DNA of 64,000 bases from Manis javanica (Eukaryota > Chordata > Mammalia > Pholidota > Manidae), in the NCBI RefSeq assembly GCF_040802235.1, contig NC_133158.1:162351401-162415400 (forward strand), in the 5' to 3' direction. This document shows, piece after piece, positions 30,848-44,109 of the stretch (positions within the stretch are counted from its first letter, which is position 1; every line of letters starts with the position of its first letter). Under the pieces are notes generated by a model. That model ran no database searches. It saw only the letters and a list, made by a program, of their open reading frames with translations, and was not told the origin of the DNA. The translations under genes were made by a program, and so were the position numbers.

Positions 30848-33800
30848 TGAATTTTTTCCTTATGTGTTTGTTTTGAACACAATTTAATAAAAAAAATTCA
30901 AGCTCTTTATGAAGGAGAATAGTTCTCTTTGATATATGGAATGGTGAATTTAAAAAATTCTGTCTGTGTCACTTGACCTGTGGATAAAATTGTGGAATTG
31001 AAACTATAAGCTCTCTAATTATCTGTAATTTGGAAAGGCTTTTACCTCTCAATGTTTATGCATATATTTTCTTATTTCTGGAGGGTATAAATAAATTAGA
31101 CTACAAAGGCTTTGAAATTAAAGGAGCTTTGTTCTGATTGGTTTATAGAACAAGTAAGTGCCTACATAATATCCCCCCAAAATAAGATAATTAAGCATCT
31201 AATACTTTAAATGTGCTATAAACATGTGCTAAACGTTGTTCTTCCTGAAGCTACTCAGAAACCTTTTAAGAATCCAAATTCACATAGTTAAACTAGATAT
31301 GGCAACAAGAACAGTTTACTAATGTGGGTTTAATTTAAAAAGCTTTGTCTTACCTAATTTATCCTTGTTAAGCGTAATACAAGCAAACTTTTTTCTATTT
31401 GTGTAAACTTTTCCTAAACATTTACAGGTTTGCTGATCAAATAAGCTAACATTACTCCTACCTAATGCCCAAGATTATACAAAATATTAATTTGTTTGAC
31501 TAAATTTAGTAATTATTCTGACAAACTTTTAATTTCCACAGTAAATATGTTACTTGAAGATAATTTCCAGCTTGAAGTATGTCAGCTTGAAGATAATTTC
31601 CAAGATCTCTCAGTAACTTAAAACCCTAAACTGATATTATATTAATTATTATGTAATCAATAGTTATCTAGACACTTTCTAAGTAGGACAGAACACTGAC
31701 ACATTGATTACAAAGCACAATTTTATTTATTTTTATATGCTATAAGAAAAGCTATAGCATTGGATCATGCTAACGAATGTGCTCATTTTTACTACATAGG
31801 AATGCATGTGACTGTAAAAAATTACATTATAAACTTTGCTAATCTGCTAAAATGCTTCCGTAAGACAAAAGTTCTAAGTATCTGCTCTCTAGTTTTCTCT
31901 GTGAAATAGAAGTTAATCAATATGAGCAGTTGCAACTGTACTAGGAGAATAATGACAGAGAATTACAATTGAGACTATGCTTTTGCTTCTCCTTAAGCAG
32001 TGGTTTTTGAGATTTTTGTTCTTCAGACCACTTCATACTTATTGAAGGACTCCAGGAACTTTTATGTGGTTACAACTATATTATGTTTATTAGAAAATGA
32101 AACTGAGAAATACTCAAAATACTCATTTATTTATTCATTTGAAGATAGCAAGGATAAATGCATAGCATGCTGTTATACATAGTGCCTTATTATTATGAAG
32201 TTTGTTTTGAACTTGTGGACCCCTTGAACCGTGTATTAGAATAAAATTGCTACCAGAATGCAAAAGCATAATAGAGGATAAAACTTGGAAAGTGAATTTT
32301 GCTTATCTTAGTTTATAATAGTAAATTTTATAAGCTTTGAAATGTGTTAAAATTTTTGTGAAGTTCTCAACCCTGATGGGCTTGCATCCTTGGTTTTCTG
32401 ATTAACGTCTTTATCTACAATGTGAATGGCATTCTTTCTAGGGTGACCCACATTCCTGATGGGCCTGGAACTGAGAGTTCCCTGAGAAGATTCACACCTC
32501 AGTGTTAAAGTCAGAACAATCCTGAGGAAATCAGGAGAGTTGGTTACCTTATTTACTTTCTGTGTAACCTGCCTAGAAAGCAAAGATTCTGTGACTTACC
32601 TGAATAATTTTATGTGCTGTATGTTGGCTTTATGCTCTTGAAGATGAAGAAGAAGAAGAAGAAGAGGAGGAGAAGGAAAAAGAGAAGGGAAAAATTTCCC
32701 TGCTTATGAAAGTCCTAAGGTTCTGTACAATCTTGTTTCCCCCCTCTATTTATTTTTAAATGTTTTACTGTCACTTTGATTCAATAAGCAACCGAGTATA
32801 TTTCTCAGGCACCCATGATCCTGTCTTCATCAAATCTCCTTTGACAACTCTTTTGACTTTTGCCTGCCAAAAATCTTGTCTGAAATACAGAAGAAAATAA
32901 AGGAAAACTTGCTGGACATCTTTTACATCTAAAATAGTCTTTGAGATTTCCCAGAGGGTTCCTGGAAAATCACAAAGATTTGTTCTTTTACCTTATGTAA
33001 AGGAATGCTAGAAATAATCTGTTGGTGATTTGTATGGGAAGAGTTGTGGAATCAGAAGAGATGCCCAGCCTTCCCTAAGTTAAATTTGTGTAAGTAAGAT
33101 ATAATTCATATAAATATTTCAGAACCTTAGAGATTTTTCAATGCCTTGCTTTCTGTATATATTTTAATTTCAGGGAAAACCCTGACTGAAAGTTTTATAA
33201 AATAATTTTGCTAAACTTTCCTCTCTTTAGCTGAGTCTTGGTAATGTTTTGCCTGACGATATTGAGCAATAGTATATTTCAATTAATTCTTAAAATGTTG
33301 GCTGCTGCAGTCTTTAACAAAAAATTTGAATCAAATAATTGTTAAGCCAGTTGTTCTCAATGCATATCAGACCTGATCATGAAGTTGTATAGAAATACAG
33401 ATGTCTCGGCCCCACTCCAAACTTACTGAATATTTATACTTGATTTTCTTTGCATATATAACACATATAGTTTGTGTGTTATACCTAAGGATTATCATGT
33501 TATATCTTAAGAATTTCTCCTCTATAAAAGTATATTCATCCAATTTCATAAATCAGATATAGCATTCACTGGCTTTTTAAAAAGTAGACTTGAGAGACAT
33601 TTATTTCAAATTATTTTGGAGAATGAGTTTATTATCTTTGTTTTGCATGCCACTAACCAAATAGAAAAATGTCTTTATCAGTCATATTATTCTTGTATTA
33701 TTTTTATTATGAACTCTCACATCCTTTCATGCTTGAAAAATTCCAGTAATAAAATAATCATAGGCCTGTCATTTATGAATAGTTTTTGTTTTACTCTAAT

Positions 33801-34429
33801 GCTTGCTGAAGTCTCTCCTATAAGCAACAGGCCAGAGTTTGTGTCTTCAACAAAGAAGGAGTTTCAGAGCCTTGTGGAAAGAGGTACTCAAAATATTGAC
33901 TCTCAAAGAATGGACTCTTTGGTAGAGGCATCTGAGCTGTAACCATTTGGGCAACTTTCAGTCCATATCAGTAGACTGAGCCAGAATTTCCAGAACCCTT
34001 CTTAGTTGAGAAACAGATGACTTTATGAGATTATTAATGGAATTATCCAGTGGAACAAGAATTACTTACATACAGCTGAATGAACTGATAAGCAAAATTT
34101 TATTGTGGTTATTTGTTTGGAATATTGTTGATATTATTTTAATGTACTCTTTTCCAGATCTGTTAGGAAGCCCTTTCTATTTCTTCTTATGCCCCATGTA
34201 ATCCATGGCAATTTGGTAGAATCTACTTTAATAAACTAAAATGAAACACTCAAGAGTGATATCTAATTCTACCAACTCCCTGGAATTCAGAAACTCTGCG
34301 TCTCCTTTTCATGGCAATATAGTCATTTGTATTTAATTTAATAAGAATCTGTCTTCCTTTCTAGTAGAACATAACTAAACAAACTGAATAACCAAAAATA
34401 ACTAGTACTAGCACAGAAGAGAATACTCA
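30848..34429. other. AT-rich intergenic sequence without recognisable genes
   Basis: No exon-like or RNA-like sequence seen. A GA-rich tract lies at 32641-32692 (listed). A diverged hAT-like stretch may lie at 31990-32240 ('gcagtggtttttgagatttt' ... 'gtggaccccttgaaccgtgt'), and a MER5-like end at 33345-33425 ('ttgttctcaatgcatatcag'). Confidence 0.5.
32641..32692 (+). repeat. (GAA)n/GA-rich polypurine tract
   Basis: About 50 purines with only one pyrimidine near the start, opening with GAAGAA repeats then GAGGAGGAGAAGG. The strand asymmetry is complete. Confidence 0.9.
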
Positions 34430-35060
34430 AAATTCTAACAAACATATGAAATAGTGTGCAAACTCATTAGGAGTCAGACAAATATGAATTAGATAATAAT
34501 CAGACATCTATCATTTGACATCTGTTAAACCAGCCCAAGGTAGAAAGCTAGATAATGCCAAGTATGGTGGTAATATAGTGGTTATATGGATAAGGTGACA
34601 GGGCAGCCATCCTTGAGCCCAATCTGGCCCTGTTCAGTCAAATGTATTAAACCTACACATTACCTACATCCTAGCTCCTCTGTTCCTGAGTGCATATCCT
34701 GAGGTAATTCTCACTTCGATTCATGAAGGGATTGTCTAGGAATGTTGTAGGAAATCTGTGTATTTATTACTGAGGAGGTTGAGAGACACAATGTGGTAAA
34801 TGTATCATGCAGCCATTAAGTATCATGCAGCAAGTAGAGGCAATTAATTCAATGGACTGGACTCTAAAAAATGGAGCAAAAATAACCCCACAAAGATAAG
34901 AAACACAATGAGACAGATAACACACTATTGCTTAAATGTAAATAAAAAATACAGTAGCACAAAACAATGCACATCTTGGAAATTATGTTAACTCAAAACT
35001 TATTAAAATGGTTGCTTGTGGAGGAAAGGAAAGATAGAAAGGAAAAATGTATTCATACCA
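34430..35060 (+). repeat. Old L1 fragment, sense
   Basis: 'gtgtgcaaactcattaggag' with 'tatgaattagataataatca' corresponds to the well-known L1 ORF2-3' phrase. 'gcagccattaagtatcatgc' and 'gacagataacacactattgc' follow. Confidence 0.5.
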
Positions 35061-35099
35061 ACAAAACCCCAAACCCATGGAGCCTTGAAAGAAAAAAAA

Positions 35100-35655
35100 T
35101 GCTAAGGCATTATTTGCATCTTTAGAATTTAGTAAAATTTGTCCATGAAACCATCTGGACCTGGTGCTTGGAAGCATAGTTCTTTGACAATTTTCTTTAT
35201 TTCAACCAAGTTCTCTTTAGATCTCTGTCCATTTTGGCTCAGTTTTGATCTTTTATATTTTACTTAAAAGTCTTCATTTCTTGAAGAAATAATTGTACTT
35301 TTATTTCCTCTGTATCAGTGGCTATTTCCTCAATCTAATTTTAGTTTTATACACTTAATGATTTCTCATGTTCTTGATTTGATTAGCGGGTGGTTTATCT
35401 ATTTTGTTTTTAAAGATTCAACACTTGGGTTTGTTTTACTTTTCTATTTTCAGTGGCACTAATTTCTGCTTTTCGCTTCATCAATTCCTTCTTCCTATTA
35501 TCCTTATGCTTATTTTGCTATTTGTTTTCTAACTTCTACATTCTTAGTTCAATTATTTCCATACTTTCTTTGTTGAAAAATTTTATTTAAATATATGAAT
35601 ATTTCCTTTGAGCTCTGTTTTAATCATATCCCTTAATATTTCAATGTAATGTTAT
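35100..35655 (-). repeat. Old L1 ORF2 fragment, antisense
   Basis: 'tccatgaaaccatctggacc' is the reverse complement of the PGPDGF codons of L1 reverse transcriptase; the next 500 bases follow ORF2 upstream in decayed form. No open frame is left. Confidence 0.65.
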
Positions 35656-36790
35656 TTAAAAATTTAAAAAAATTTTTGATATAATTATAGACTCATAAGA
35701 AGTTGCCAAAACAGCACAGAGAGGCCCTGTGTACTGACCACCAAACTTTCCCCAGTGGTGACATCTCCTATAACCATAGGGCACTCTCAAAACCAGGAAA
35801 TTGATGGACATGATTAATACAATTGACTATAGGTCTGATTCAGATTTCACCATTTTTTTCATGCCCTTATTTTTTGTATGTCTCTGTATATAATTTTATA
35901 ATATTTCATCACATGTATAGATTCATATAACCAAAATCAAGATTTGGAACTGTTCTGCAAATGAATTCCTTAGACTGCCTCTTTATAGTTGCATTCTCCT
36001 GGTCCTTCCTAACCTCTGGCAACCACTCATCTGTCCTAAAGCTCTAAAATTTTGTAATTTAGATAATAATGTCAAATAAGTGGAATAATAGAGTATGCAA
36101 CTTTTGAGATTGACTTTTTTGCTTTGCTTAATGCCCTAAGATCTGTTCAAATTATTTTAAGTATCAATAGTTTTGTTCCTTTTGTTGCTGCTTAGTACTA
36201 CACTGTATGAATGTATCACAATTTGTTTAAGTTTTCATCTGTTAAAAGACATTTGGAAATTTTAAAGTTTTTGGCTCTTACAAATAAAGCAAATATGAAC
36301 ATTCATGCATAGGTTTTTGCGTGAATTTAAGCCTTTCGTTTGTCTGAGAAAAATACCCATGAGGGTAATTTCTGGGATGTATGAAAGTGTAGGTGTAAAT
36401 TTTTTAAGAAACAGCCAGACTCATTTCCAGAGTAGCCTTGCCAATTTATAGTCTTACCAAGCATGTATGAGTGATTTAGTATCTCTGCATCTTTGTCAGA
36501 ACTTGGTATTGTCAAATTTTTAACTTTAACAAGTAAGTTAACATACTTCTTTAGCAAGTATGTTATTGTGATTTAATCTGCAATTTTTCCAATGAGTGAT
36601 GATGTTGAACATTTTTTAAGCTTCACCGGTGAAGCGGCTATTCAAGTTTGTTGCCCGTTTTCTAACTGGTTGTTGGTTTTCTTACTGTTAAGTTTAGAGA
36701 GTTCTTTGCTGGATTTGTCATTTGCAAATATTACCAGTGTAGTCTTTTTAAAAACCATAAATTTCTAACTATTTTGCATTTTAGTTTTGA
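35656..36790 (-). repeat. Old L1 3' end, antisense
   Basis: 'atataattatagactcataa', 'gaccaccaaactttccccag', 'ctaacctctggcaaccactc', 'gcttaatgccctaagatctg', 'gctgcttagtactacactgt' and 'tgctggatttgtcatttgca' follow the order of an old L1 3' UTR and ORF2 end. It is separate from the fragment at its left because the order restarts. Confidence 0.65.
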
Positions 36791-38299
36791 TTTACTGTTT
36801 GATCCAACATTTTTTAAAGAGTGTTAACGGACTCCAAAAAGAATGGAATTTAATAATGACACAAAGTCAGAGAAGAGGTTACCCAGGGTTGATGGGGAAG
36901 GTATTTTGCTTAGGTAGGGCATTTAGCTGAGTATTGAAGAATATGCAGGGCTTGGGGGCAATAATCTGTAGTGATTACAGCAGCCTTGAAGGTTATCAAT
37001 TAGGGGCTATAAAATGGTGAGAGTCCCAAAGTGCAAAATAGCAGACATTTTCTTAAGACATTCTCAGGCTTTATCTTGATATCCCAGATTAGCTGATGTA
37101 ATGCCCACCTCATCTAAAGAGCAGTATCTGCTCACAGGTGGCCTCTTTTGTGGGTCAAAGGTCCCTACCTATTGCTTCGTGGCAAGATTTCTTAACATTG
37201 TCGGCGGTCCCTTACAAGAACCATACATGAAAGCATGGCTAAGGTTGGGCTGATAACTACAGTGTGTGAAGTTCAGGCGATTAAAAACCTTACTTGCACA
37301 GTCTAGTAACTCAGAGAAATCTGGGTGGAGTGAGGTGGAAAGGAGAATGGCATGAGACCAGGTCTTACCTGGCTGGAGAAAGCCTGGTGGAGGCCATGTA
37401 GTAATCAACAGGAAAGAACTCCTGGAATAGACAATTGGATTTACCCCTTTTCTGCCAATAACCCAGCAGCAGCAAACCAGTCAAACCTGGGCAGAATCAG
37501 CCCAAAAAGTCAGTCAGAGAAGTCTTCTTGGAGGAGGGACTTTTTGAGCAAGTTCAGAAGAATTTTCTAGAAAGGGAAGAACTGGACATTTTTTAGGGGG
37601 AGTGGGAGGAACAAGAGCATAGTGCAGGACCAGCCCATTCCCTTCAGAGACAAGCCTGGCTCAGAGAGAAACAGTGTGTCCGGGACTTTAGGGGAGGCAC
37701 TTTCTAACTTGAACACCAAGATGAGATGGGCAGATGCTGTGGGACAGGAGTTAAAATGTCCCGTGGGCAGAGGTGGCTCCCCACACTCTCTTTCCACTGC
37801 TTGTTGTGGAGATGTCAAGGAGGGCCTGGGATCACTTCTTCAGATTAAGGCACCACTCTCTTCAGGTTCTTTTGAAAGCAAAACATACGAAGATATTGCT
37901 TCCCTCTGGTACTCTTCCTACACAATGGACCAGCCCACAGTCTGCACCTGGGGTGGCCTCTCTATGCCTGCTAGAAACTTTCCCTCACTTACCTTTCCAA
38001 ATATCCACCCAGCTTGTACAATCTGCCCTGTGCCAGCGTTTCCTTCTAGATTCCTGCACTCCACACTGCCCTCTCTACGTCAGCGAGCTCCCACAGCCCT
38101 GGCCGTTAGAGGCACTCATGGGGCCCTGGCCCTGACAGGGCATTCATTGTGTGAGTGACACAGCCATGGCCCGGCACTGACCAGGCCATCAGTACACATT
38201 TTGGGGGGAACGGAGGACAAGGGGGCATCTCCATCCATTAAGGCTGTTTTGAAACTGGTATCTGGTATTACCTCATCTAGTTATTTAATATCATTGATA
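36791..38299. other. Intergenic sequence, nothing recognised
   Basis: Moderate GC. A plus-strand open frame of 178 codons (37622-38158) overlaps one of 120 codons in another frame. Neither shows a domain, a codon bias I can see or plausible splice context. Confidence 0.4.
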
Positions 38300-38655
38300 G
38301 TTTTTTGTTTTTGTTTTGGCTTAAAACAACAAAATTTACTTTCTCACTTCAGGAGGCCAGAAGTCCAAAACCTAGGTGTTGACAGGGTGGTTCCTTCTGG
38401 AGATTTGAGCAAGAATCTATCTATTCAGTGCCTGTCTCCTAGCTTCTAGTGGCTACTGGCACTCCCTGGCATTCTTTGGTTTGTAGACACATTATTTTAA
38501 TTTTTGCCTCCATATTCAGATTACCTCTTTCTCTGTGTGTCCCTTTCCATTTCCTGTAAGGACAGACTCACGGAATTTGGGGCCCACTCTAATCTAGTAT
38601 GACCTCATCTTGATCCCTTCCTTAATCACATCTCCACTGGGTTTTAAATTAATAA
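38300..38655 (-). repeat. MLT1-type LTR, antisense
   Basis: 'ggcttaaaacaacaaaattt', 'aggccagaagtccaaaacct', 'ctttggtttgtagacacatt', 'ggggcccactctaatctagt', 'tgacctcatcttgatccctt': the reverse-complement MLT1 order. Confidence 0.7.
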
Positions 38656-38994
38656 GAGGACCACCTCCGTACTCTGCCCTCCAGTTCTTGGGATATCTGG
38701 GATTCAAAAGAACAAGCTGGGTCTCATCAGCTTCTCTCTCCCCCTCTTGTAGCTCCTTGGCATCCAGACTCTGAAATGTGGCCTCATGGAAGGGGCACAT
38801 CATTTGCATCCCAGAGACCCAGGTGCCAATACCAGAGCTGCCCCGTGGCTCTGCCTGTGAGGCCCCATAGAGAGGAAAGGAGGTCTTGTCAGGAGCTGCT
38901 GTGTCGTGCTCATGAGGCACAGCAGTCCTGCAGGGTTCTCACTGAGATGCTGTCAGTGCACACAGAGGCCATCCTGATTGTGGATCTGAGGGTC

Positions 38995-39345
38995 CTGATT
39001 AGTTAATTATTGCTGTGCAACAAATCACCCCACAACTTAATGGCTTAAAACAACATAAACATTTATTATGTCATAGTCTGTGTGGGTCAGGGGTGTCAGA
39101 GCAGCTTAGCTGGTCTGGAGAATCGGCTTTGAAAGATGGCTCCCCAACTATTGGTGAGAAGCCTCAGCTGCGGTCCACACAGGCCACTCCACAGGGCTGC
39201 TCATGTGTCCTCATAGCATGGTGACCGGCTTCCTTCAGATGGCATGATCCAAGAGACAGCAAAGAGGGAACTGCATCCTTTCACGACCTAGCCTCAGAAG
39301 TCGCCTGCCATCACTTCTGCCACCAGTCCACATTCAAGAGCAGGA
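38995..39345 (-). repeat. MLT1-type LTR, antisense (second copy)
   Basis: 'ttaattattgctgtgcaaca', 'aatcaccccacaacttaatg', 'gcttaaaacaacataaacat', 'gcctcagaagtcgcctgcca'. The 5'-TTA...GCTG..CAACAAAT start is the reverse of the MLT1 3' end. 38656-38994 between the two copies may be LTR-related but I could not place it. Confidence 0.65.
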
Positions 39346-39844
39346 AACTTAGCCTACCCCGTTATAAGAAAGGCATGCCTAAGAATTTGCCAAAATACTT
39401 AAAAATCACCACAGCTCTCTTTTCCGCTAGGTTCCCATCCTTCACCTCTGTCTTCATTTGATTGGTATTATTACTATGCCGCGTCCTCACTCCCATACCC
39501 CCACCCCCAGAGTCCAGGATTCTATGCTGGAGCGGTATGTGGGTATAAATGCGTGTGTGTACATGTGTGTGTTTGCACATGTGCATGTGGTGGTTGTGGT
39601 GGCATGGGGTGCTGGATTTGCTCACAAAAATCTCTTCTTATTCCAAAGGACCTTATCAATAAAAGGTAAGGGGAGAAAGAAAGGGATTTGGGAAAAAACA
39701 CCCCATTTTGACACATCAGTGCATGATTTTAAGCAATTTCACTAACTTGTCAGTGATTCAGTTTTATCATCAGGAGGTTGGGAATGTTAATTAAAAATTA
39801 ATTAAGTAATGAGATAATTCATTTCAAAAGACTGTTATATTGGG

Positions 39845-40310
39845 ACTATTTTGGTGGCCAGTAACAGAAATCCAACTCATACTAGTTAAGGAAAAACCCC
39901 CGGAGTTAATAGCTCATAAGTAAGAAGTCGGGTGAGGACTGACCTCAGGCAGGGGTGGCTCCTGATGCTCAGATGAGGGAACATCTCTTCATCTCTTGCT
40001 TCTGCTTTCTTCCATGTTGGCTTCATTGCACATGAGGCCCTCAGCAGCTGCAGGCTGACATTCTACCCTTTTAGCGTCCCCAAGTGACAGAGAGCATCTC
40101 TTTCGCAGTAGTTTAAATGAAACAACCAAGGTTATGTACCTGTGCCAGGTCCAGTGAGCTTGGGTTTGATTGGCAGGCCCATGCTAGGAGCCCAGCCCTG
40201 GAGGTGGCTGGAGAGAAGGGACGTGAGTCCGTCTCAGCCACATGGACTGAGCATTATTATCAGAAAAAAGGGGGTCAGACTTGGAACAAGCAAACAGGTA
40301 GGGGTCCACT
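39845..40310. repeat. Old interspersed repeat, unclassified
   Basis: 'ccagtaacagaaatccaact' ... 'gaacatctcttcatctcttg' ... 'ttccatgttggcttcattgc'. A related start ('aagtgacagaaaccagttca', 'aatggcttaaatggtaagaa') recurs at 62895-63130. It is a repeat by recurrence; I cannot name it safely. Confidence 0.5.
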
Positions 40311-41034
40311 GCACTGATGGCGAAGATGGAAGGAGCTGAAGTATATAAACTGCCAGCAGCTGATGGGAATTTCTTTTCTGGATTCTTCTCTTTTCCTCTC
40401 CTGAGTTAATCAGTTGAGAAATTCTATGGATTCTCCCTTAGGTCAATGGCTTCTGACTGTCCCTCCTGACCAACCCACTGCCTTGTTATGGCCCCTCGCT
40501 GCTGCTTCCCTGGACTATGTTGGCACGCCATCCTGCTGACCCCACTCCAACTCTCTCAGAGCACCTGAGCCTGAATCTGGCTCTGGAAGATCCATCTTCT
40601 CCACACACTTCTCAAAGTCCCCTTGGCTACAGATGTCCGTGTGGACAGTTTATGATGGAGAAAGCTGACTGCAGGTGTGCAGCCAAGCTAGCCAGCTAGG
40701 ATGGAATGGAGATGCATGGTAGCCAGGTCCCGGGCACCATGGGTCCCAGTGCAGCCCTGGAGACCAGAGCAGCCAAAGCTGAGGGAGACCAGATGGTCAG
40801 AGTGTACTACAACTTCTCAGCCTCCACTTGCAAGCAGCTTCAGCCTCCATCTCCCCCAGAGGAGAGGTGATTGCTTTCATGCTTTGATCTAAATGGAGAG
40901 TGCCTGGCTAACCCTGCTAGCGGGCTCTGCAAGGGGGCAGCTGTGCAACAGTATTCGTAGTTGAGCCAGATGGAGTTTGATTTTTGTACAGGATTATTTG
41001 TTTACTTCAATATTCATCGTTTAACTAGGGTTTT

Positions 41035-41705
41035 AAAAAGTTTTTATCATGGACTATTTCAAACATCTACACAAGCAGACAGGATAGTTGAATGAATTCC
41101 ATATACCCCTCACTCAGCTTCAATGTTTCCCAAGTCACAGCCAGTCTTATTTTGTCTCCATTCCTACCACTCCATCCCTCCCCAATTATCTTGAAACAAT
41201 TCCCAGAGATTATGCTCTTTAATCCATAAATATTTCAGTGTGTACCTGTAACACATAAGAAGTCTTAAAATGCATGACCATAATCCACTATCACACCCTA
41301 AATTTTAACAGTAAGTTTGGTAATCTCATCAAATATTGTCAGTATACAAATTTCTGTAATTGTGTCATATACTTTATTTGTTTAGCTTAATTAATGTTTT
41401 TACAGTTCATTTGTTTGAGTTAGGATTCAAATAAAGGCCACACAGTATAATTAATTGATATGTCTCCGGAGTCTCTTTTAGACCATAGGTTCTCACTGTG
41501 TACCTTTTTTTTGTTCCTTGCGATTTTTTTTTGTTAAAGAAACTAGCTTGTTTATCCTGTGGTTTCTCACAGTCTGGGTTTTGCTGATTGCCTCCCTGAG
41601 ATGTCCTTTAATGTGTCCCTGTGCCCCAGCATTTCCTGTAAATATGTAGTTAGATCCAGAGACTTGACCCGATTCTAAGTTGATTTCTTGGTGAGACCAC
41701 TGTAT
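41035..41705. repeat. Old L1ME-like sequence
   Basis: Phrases 'ggactatttcaaacatctac', 'taatccataaatatttcagt', 'gtttgagttaggattcaaat', 'tgatatgtctccggagtctc', 'gttttgctgattgcctccct', 'gcatttcctgtaaatatgta' occur in the order of a common old L1-associated mammalian repeat. 40311-41034 and 41706-42265 hold nothing recognised. Confidence 0.55.
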
Positions 41706-42265
41706 AGGTGGTTTGTGTGAGAACACAGAGGCCTGGTTGCCTCTGTTTTGCATCCACGGCCAGTGCAGTAAGTGCTCATGACCCTGGACACTGGGAATCA
41801 GAAGATCTGCCACAAGCGCTGCCCCAAAGCAGAGTCTTCAGCCACCACCACCTGCAAGAACTGAATCCGCATTACTCACCTCCCTCACATAATTCACTTT
41901 CCAAAGCTCTCCACTTGGCTGCATCTGAGGGAACCTCAGCCTCATACCTGGAGCCTAGATGCAAGGCAGGCTGGGAAAGCTAATATCTCCTCCTGTTAAT
42001 ACCATGGAAAAATGGAATTTTTAATGAAGGAGATTCCCCAAACATGGGAGAATTGTTCACAGGATGGTGGACAGCCACAAATGTGACAAATGTTTCCTGG
42101 GGGTGTGTGTATAAAACAATGGGAACACAGAGTTAAGTGTTAGGAGTCCCCACAGGACCTCCAATGGGGGCATGTGGTATTGGGGGAAGGAACCCATTCG
42201 GCCCAGTAGTCACATTCAAGAAAGGTTTTTCAATTTCTGACATTTTCACCAAATGAAATTACACC

Positions 42266-42325
42266 CGAGGTGACTCTCAATTCTTTTTTTTTTTTAAACA
42301 CACATTTAAGTTGGCTAGTTATATA
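42266..42325 (+). repeat. Local duplicate A (about 60 bp)
   Basis: 'gaggtgactctcaattct' then T-rich, 'aaacacacatttaagttggc' and 'tagttatata' closely match 43533-43600. The copies are 1.27 kb apart in the same orientation. Confidence 0.7.
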
Positions 42326-43532
42326 GAGTGATAGTAATGGGACAGAATGAAGTACGTTCTCCACCTTTACATTTGTGAATTATGATTAGACCAGACTTCC
42401 TTGGGTACACTATGACTTCATACATTTAAAAAATCTTATAATTATCTTGGAACTGTTGCAACATAATTTTATTACATTGTATTTTTGTGTGCTGCACTAT
42501 TCAATTTGTTACATGCAACCACTTAAACAACTTGTTATTCTGACCTGATATTTCTTTACTGGGGACATCTCAAGAATGTGAAGTGGCCAGAATCACCCTT
42601 GAGAGTATCTGAACTTGGAGAAGGCAGGGGGAATTTTGGGGGGGGGGCTGTGGAGGGAGGAGAGGAAGACCTCAAACTTGTTTCCAAAGGACCAGTAGGG
42701 TTTTGATTATTGCAGGGGGAATGGGAGATGTCATCATGGGTAAGTGCCCCTTCCACAGCAAATTAAGTCCTTTTTCCCAAAGGGACAGCGATCCCATTCC
42801 TTGTCCCAACTTCCCCTGAGAGGAGAGCCCATTTCTGTGCTGCGGGTGATCAGCACGGCCCCACCACCTCCACTGACCCAGTCCTCCAGGTTCCCAGCTC
42901 AGGGTGAGCTAGGAGGCTGAGGCTGAGTTGCTGAAGCCCCTGGGAACCCGGGCTGGGAAAGCCCAGATCTGCAGGTGAGGGTGAGGTGGGGGAATTGCTC
43001 CTCTCACTGTTGGCATGGATAAGGGACACTTAGGAGAACTGAGCAGAGCTTAATTGCTGTGCAGTGAGGAGCTGTTTGATTTACACCTGAAAGGAACAGT
43101 AGTAGTGTCCTGATGACCTGAGACAGGGGTTATAAACTAGGGCCACCAGGAAGGTCCTTGGCGTTCACCGTGTCAGGATTTTCTTGTGAGAAGATTTTGG
43201 ACGCTGCCCAGAGAATGACATTTCAGGGGCCTTGGGGGTTTAGGGTACAAAGTCCATCCTCCCGCCAGCCCTGGGGTGGCGGGTCACTATGTCTGCATCA
43301 GAAACTCTGGGGTCCTAATTAGTATCCTGTGTGTGGAAGAGATCTGCACTTGGGTTTGCACCCCCAGGATGTTGGAGGCCCTGCTAGAGCCCCTCCTCCT
43401 GTGGCCACCGAGGTCTTCGGGCCTAGCTGGGCCACCTCTCCAGATCTGCCTGAATGCTTGCTTCCCTGCTGCCCCTGAGCTCTGGCTCCCCTGCTCCTGA
43501 ACACTGGGTCAGCGATGAGCCATGCTGAGTCC
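42326..43532. other. Intergenic sequence, nothing recognised
   Basis: Includes a G9 run at about 42640. 42750-43530 is GC-richer. No exon-like sequence is seen. Confidence 0.4.
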
Positions 43533-43600
43533 ACCCCGAGGTGCCTCTCAATTCTCTGTGCTTTTTGTTAAACACACATACAACTTGGCTTGTTATATGG
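43533..43600 (+). repeat. Local duplicate B (about 65 bp)
   Basis: 'gaggtgcctctcaattctct' ... 'taaacacacatacaacttgg' 'cttgttatat'; partner of 42266-42325. It ends 40 bp before the Tigger-type element. Confidence 0.7.
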
Positions 43601-43639
43601 CAGCCACCGTTCAAATCTTTTTGCAATTAAAATATATAT

Positions 43640-44088
43640 AGTCGTCCCTCCTTATCCATGGGGGATCCGTTTCAAGACTCCCAGTGGATGCCTGAAGCTG
43701 CAGATAGTATCAAACCCTATTTGTAATTTTTCTCTATGTATGTACACACCTATGATGAAGTTTCATTTATAAATTAGGCATGCTAAGAGATTAACAATAA
43801 CTAATAATAAAATGGAAGAATTATAACCATATACTGTAATAAATGTTACATAAATGGCGTCTCTCAAAATGGCTTATTGTGCTGCACTCACCTTGCTTCT
43901 TGTTTTAATGTAAGATGATAAAATGCCCGTGTGATGAGATGAAGTGAGATGAAGGATGCAGGCATCATAGGGTAGTGTTAGGTGACAACCGACCTTCTGA
44001 TATGTCAGAAGGAGAATCCCCTATTTCCAGCTGACCAGGGGTAACTGAAACCTTGGGAAGCAAAACCACGGATAAAGTGGGGACAACT
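43640..44088 (+). mobile_element. Tigger-type (Tc1/mariner) non-autonomous DNA transposon
   Basis: Inverted ends: AGTCGTCCCTCCTTATCC at the left and the reverse complement AGTTGTCCCCACTTTATCC at the right, about 450 bp apart, next to TA at the left. Inner words 'ggggatccgtttcaagactc', 'aaaatggcttattgtgctgc', 'tgatgagatgaagtgagatg' and 'ctgatatgtcagaaggagaa' are those of Tigger/MER2-group elements. No transposase is present. Confidence 0.75.
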
Positions 44089-44109
44089 CTCTCTCTTCTA
44101 AGTTGCTTA

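Noticed and set aside
37622..38158. 178-codon plus-strand frame
   Set aside because: No recognisable domain or splice sites, and a second long frame overlaps it; likely chance in GC-rich sequence.
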